Shown here: piece after piece, positions 61,319 through 64,000 of the stretch
Layout of the letters: every line of letters starts with the position of its first letter
Position numbering within the stretch: the first letter of the stretch is position 1
From: Pseudomonas sp. stari2
Lineage (GTDB): Bacteria > Pseudomonadota > Gammaproteobacteria > Pseudomonadales > Pseudomonadaceae
Assembly: GCF_040760005.1 (NCBI RefSeq)
Contig: NZ_CP099760.1
Location: 4,087,501 to 4,151,500, forward strand
Length of the DNA: 64,000 nucleotides
Direction: 5' to 3'
The notes under the pieces: generated by a model
Told to the model about the DNA's origin: nothing
The model's database searches: none
The model's input: only the letters and a program-made list of their open reading frames with translations
Made by a program: the position numbers and the translations under genes

Positions 61319-61708
61319 TTATTGCTCAGTGAATGACTGAAGATATGCCAACAAATTATCGATCTTCTCCTCATCACTCAGCCCCCAGAAGATCATCCGC
61401 GTCCCCGGCACCACGCCTTTCGGATCTTTCAGATACGCCGTCAGCGTTTCGCGGTTCCAGGTGATGCCGGAGTTCTTCATTGCATCGGAGTACACGTAGT
61501 TCGCCGACGTCCCCGCCGGACGGCCGATGATGCCGTTGAGTTGCGGGCCGAATCCGGGGCGGGCGGATTCGCCGACCTGATGGCAGCCGCCGCACAGGCG
61601 CGGGAAGATTTTGCCGCCGGCCTCGGCATCGCCAGCCGCCAGGGCAGGTGTGCTGAGCAGGCCTGCGTTGAGGATCAGGGCGAGGGTCAGTAACGCGGTG
61701 TTTTTCAT
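61319..61708 (-). CDS. class I c-type cytochrome
   Basis: 129 residues with a signal peptide (LLTLALILNAGLLSTPALA, cleavage near 24). Heme motif Cys39-x2-Cys42-His43 (LCGGCHQ) and the distal Met in PGTRMIFWG. Cytochrome c2-like length (about 105 mature residues). Electron partner unknown; no oxidase or dehydrogenase is adjacent. An in-frame ATG 9 bases upstream is the alternative start. Confidence 0.92.
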   Translation of the reverse strand: MKNTALLTLALILNAGLLSTPALAAGDAEAGGKIFPRLCGGCHQVGESARPGFGPQLNGIIGRPAGTSANYVYSDAMKNSGITWNRETLTAYLKDPKGVVPGTRMIFWGLSDEEKIDNLLAYLQSFTEQ

Positions 61709-61763
61709 CGGGAGCATCCAGATCTTCGGCGGCGCCAAGGGTAATCCTGCGGGGAGCGTTGCG

Positions 61764-63095
61764 CTACAGGTAAGCCGCGATCACCTGCCGGACTTTGAGC
61801 AAGGCTTGACGCAGGACAAGCATGTCCACCGAGCCCAGCGCCAGTCGTATCGCGTGGGGCACATGGGCGGATACGGTGAACGGCTCGGCGTTGGTGACCG
61901 AGATCTGCGCCTTCATCAGCTCGATCACCACCTGATCGGACCTTGCGTCTTCCGGCAGCGGCAGCCAGAGGAAATACGAGGAAGAATGGCCAACCCTCGG
62001 CAAGCCTTGCAGGATTTCAGCTGCCAGCGCCTGACGGGCCCGGGCGTCATCGCGCTTTTGCGCCTCCAGCAAGGTCACCGTTCCGTCGTCAAGCCAGCCG
62101 CAGGCCATCGCGGTCATCACCCCCGGCGTGTTCCAGGTCGTGGCGCGGATGATGCGCTCCAGTGCCGGGACGATTTTCAGGGGCGCGGCGATGAAGCCGA
62201 CGCGCAGGCCCGTGGCGATGTTTTTCGAAAGCCCCGAGACGTACACCGTGCGCTCCGGCGCAAGATCCGCCAGCGGTGGCGGCGGGTTATCGACCAGAAA
62301 GGCGTAGGCAGCGTCTTCGATGATCGTCAGATCATGCTGTCGGGCAATCGCCACCAGTTGTTCACGCTGCGCCAGCGGCATTACCCAGCCCAGCGGATTG
62401 TGCAGGGTCGGCATGCTGTAGACGGCGCGCACCGGGCGGTTGCGGCAGAGTCTGTCGAGTGCCGCCAGATCCGGGCCGTTTGCGGTCACAGGAATCGCCA
62501 CCACTTCCAGATGCAGTGCTTCGGCCAATACCTTGAAGCCCGAATAGGTCAGCGCATCGGCCGCGATCACATCGCCGGGGTTGAGCTGTGCCATCAACGT
62601 CACCGCCAGACCTTGCTGGGCGCCGTTGACGATCAACACTTGCTCGGCGTCGACGTTCAAGCCTCGAGCCTGCAAGTGCCGGGCAACCGAGGCCCGCTCA
62701 TGCTGGCGCCCGGCGTGGGGTTGATAACGCAGCAGCGCTTCGAGGTCGCCGGACAGCGCCAATTGCCGCAAAGCGGTGCGCAACAGATCGGCCTGCCCCG
62801 GCAGCGACGGGTAGTTGAAGTTGAGGTCGATCATGCCGACGGCGATGTCTTTCTGGTCGATCCCCTGCCCCGGCAATAACGCAGTTTCCCGGACAAACGT
62901 GCCGCGCCCGGTTTCGCCGCTGACCAGCCCCATCGCCTCAAGCTCCGCATACACCCGCGACGCCGTGACCAGCGCCAGCCCTTCGCTGGCGGCCAGTTGC
63001 CGATGGGTCGGCAAACGCGTGCCGGGCAACAGGCGACCGCTGCGAATGTCGGCGGCGTAGGTATCAACGAGGGTCTTGTAACGGGAGCGTGGCAT
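61764..63095 (-). CDS. MocR-family (GntR-HTH/aminotransferase) regulator
   Basis: 443 residues: N-terminal GntR winged helix (SGRLLPGTRLPTHRQLAASEGLALVTASRVYAEL, about 19-52) fused to a fold-type I aminotransferase domain. The PLP lysine is in SGLSKNIATGLRVGF; NPLGWV and EDAAYAFL are further cofactor contacts. Such proteins bind PLP-amino acid adducts to control divergent genes. It shares a short gap with an EamA permease, with an ACAAT-N6-ATTGT dyad in it. Confidence 0.9.
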   Translation of the reverse strand: MPRSRYKTLVDTYAADIRSGRLLPGTRLPTHRQLAASEGLALVTASRVYAELEAMGLVSGETGRGTFVRETALLPGQGIDQKDIAVGMIDLNFNYPSLPGQADLLRTALRQLALSGDLEALLRYQPHAGRQHERASVARHLQARGLNVDAEQVLIVNGAQQGLAVTLMAQLNPGDVIAADALTYSGFKVLAEALHLEVVAIPVTANGPDLAALDRLCRNRPVRAVYSMPTLHNPLGWVMPLAQREQLVAIARQHDLTIIEDAAYAFLVDNPPPPLADLAPERTVYVSGLSKNIATGLRVGFIAAPLKIVPALERIIRATTWNTPGVMTAMACGWLDDGTVTLLEAQKRDDARARQALAAEILQGLPRVGHSSSYFLWLPLPEDARSDQVVIELMKAQISVTNAEPFTVSAHVPHAIRLALGSVDMLVLRQALLKVRQVIAAYL

Positions 63096-63112
63096 GTCGA
63101 GATGTATCCATG

Positions 63113-63128
63113 ACAATTCTTTGATTGT
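63113..63128. promoter_or_regulatory. candidate MocR operator
   Basis: ACAAT-TCTTTG-ATTGT dyad in the 91-bp divergent gap between the mocR-like and EamA genes. Assignment by position only. Confidence 0.45.
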
Positions 63129-63186
63129 GCTGATTCTCAACCCTAGGATGAGCCACAAGCAACCCCACTTTTGAGCCTGACCCGAT

Positions 63187-64000
63187 ATGGAACGAACCAC
63201 GAATCTGCCCGCCCCGACCCTGGAAAAAACCAGCGGCTGGATCAACGGTTTCATCGGCGTCGTGATTTTCAGCGGCTCGCTGCCGGCCACGCGGCTGGCG
63301 GTGCTGGAATTCGACCCGGTGTTCCTCACCGTCATCCGCGCCACCATCGCCGGGGTGTTGGCGTTGTGCCTGTTGCGGCTGTTTCGCGAACGACGTCCGG
63401 CGCGGGATCAGTGGTTCTCTTTGTTGATCGTGGCACTTGGCGTAGTCGTGGGATTCCCGCTATTGACCGCCCTCGCGCTGCAATACGTGACGTCGGCGCA
63501 TTCCATTGTGTTTGTAGGATTGCTGCCACTGGCGACGGCGATTTTCGGTGTGCTGCGCGGCGGTGAACGACCGCGCCCGGTGTTCTGGATCTTTTCGGTG
63601 TTGGGCAGTTCGCTGGTGGTCGGCTTTGCAGTATCCCAGGGACTGACCGCCTCGCCCACCGGGGATCTGTTGATGCTGGCGGCGATTCTCGCCTGCGGTC
63701 TCGGTTATGCCGAAGGTGCAAAATTGTCGCGCACCTTGGGTGGATGGCAGGTGATCTGCTGGGCGCTGGTGTTGTCGCTGCCGGTGATGGCCGTGTTCAG
63801 CGTATGGCGGGCGCCCGCCTCGTTCAGCGGCATCAGCGTGTCGGCTTGGGTGTGCCTGGCTTACGTTTCGCTGTTCAGCATGCTGATCGGTTTTGTGTTC
63901 TGGTATCGCGGACTGGCTCAGGGCGGGATTGCGGCGGTCGGGCAGTTGCAGTTGTTGCAGCCGTTTTTCGGTCTGGCGCTGGCGGCGACGTTGCTGCATG
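63187..64000 (+). CDS. EamA/DMT-family permease (3' end outside window)
   Basis: 271 codons visible, open to the window end. Membrane helices spaced as in the ten-helix drug/metabolite transporter superfamily, starting with GWINGFIGVVIFSGSLPATRLAV and ending in the second EamA repeat (SMLIGFVFWYRGLAQGGIAAVG). Likely exports an amino acid or related metabolite. Divergent from the MocR regulator, which probably controls it. Confidence 0.88.
   Translation, partial: MERTTNLPAPTLEKTSGWINGFIGVVIFSGSLPATRLAVLEFDPVFLTVIRATIAGVLALCLLRLFRERRPARDQWFSLLIVALGVVVGFPLLTALALQYVTSAHSIVFVGLLPLATAIFGVLRGGERPRPVFWIFSVLGSSLVVGFAVSQGLTASPTGDLLMLAAILACGLGYAEGAKLSRTLGGWQVICWALVLSLPVMAVFSVWRAPASFSGISVSAWVCLAYVSLFSMLIGFVFWYRGLAQGGIAAVGQLQLLQPFFGLALAATLLH

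Overview
The window is high-GC bacterial chromosome with dense, mostly short-spaced genes. It reads as a plant- or soil-associated Pseudomonas of the P. fluorescens group. The evidence is the gene content (bkdR-bkdA1A2B-lpdV next to ilvE, a complete hcnABC hydrogen cyanide synthase operon, a DUF6124-type gene, S-type pyocin-like toxin), the Pseudomonas-type REP palindromes at 2827, 20589, 34824 and 42134, and protein sequences typical of the genus. I see no rRNA, tRNA, CRISPR array, transposase or integrase.

Layout. 1-2.8 kb: an EmrAB-like efflux pair (membrane fusion protein cut by the window edge). 3-3.9 kb: secreted polysaccharide deacetylase. 4-7.4 kb: a reactive-sulfur locus (TauE/SafE permease, SQR-like flavoprotein, BigR/SqrR-type ArsR sensor, divergent persulfide-dioxygenase-like hydrolase) with a clear operator between the divergent genes. 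7.5-8.3 kb: tyrosinase. 8.3-15.1 kb: branched-chain amino acid unit, bkdR divergent from bkdA1-bkdA2-bkdB-lpdV, then ilvE. 15.2-17.3 kb: a radical SAM/partner gene pair under a near-perfect LexA box. 17.3-20.5 kb: ArsR-type regulator divergent from a cytochrome P450, then dmeRF-like metal efflux. 21-25.2 kb: an accessory patch with two paralogous immunity-like genes, an S-type pyocin-like toxin and a 156-bp duplication of the 3' end of an FKBP gene that brackets the toxin island.

25.3-34.8 kb: PAS-GGDEF diguanylate cyclase, RcnB-like protein, lemA with two tandem M48 proteases behind a C12 tract, a tricarboxylate-type MFS/binding protein/LysR group, and a Kef-type antiporter. 34.8-37.8 kb: hcnABC, with a leader carrying several GGA motifs (RsmA/E-type control) and a possible ANR site. 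38-42.1 kb: three membrane-protein genes, one of only 24 codons, and an OmpR-type two-component system. 42.1-49.5 kb: LysR-controlled AKR/SDR/SRPBCC operon, serine/threonine dehydratase, ICMT-like methyltransferase, HAD phosphatase, stand-alone receiver and an rRNA-methyltransferase-like gene. 49.5-52.6 kb: LuxR regulator divergent from a PotF-like binding protein and a DmpA/BapA-type aminopeptidase. 52.6-55.4 kb: two TetR loci with striking operators (three stacked TTAC-N5-GTAA sites; a 33-bp perfect palindrome) and between them a structured candidate sRNA. 55.4-64 kb: acetyltransferase, envelope proteins (YXWGXW pair, YceI), MATE pump, periplasmic chorismate mutase, a secreted protein made of ten 13-residue repeats, a lipoprotein, a cytochrome c, and a MocR regulator divergent from an EamA permease cut by the window end.

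The most interesting regions are the toxin/immunity island with its FKBP duplication (21-25.2 kb), the SOS-controlled radical SAM pair (15.2-17.3 kb), the ten-repeat secreted protein (60.3-60.8 kb), the homopolymer upstream of lemA and the candidate sRNA near 54.0 kb. Function calls come from recognising families by eye; no database search was run.
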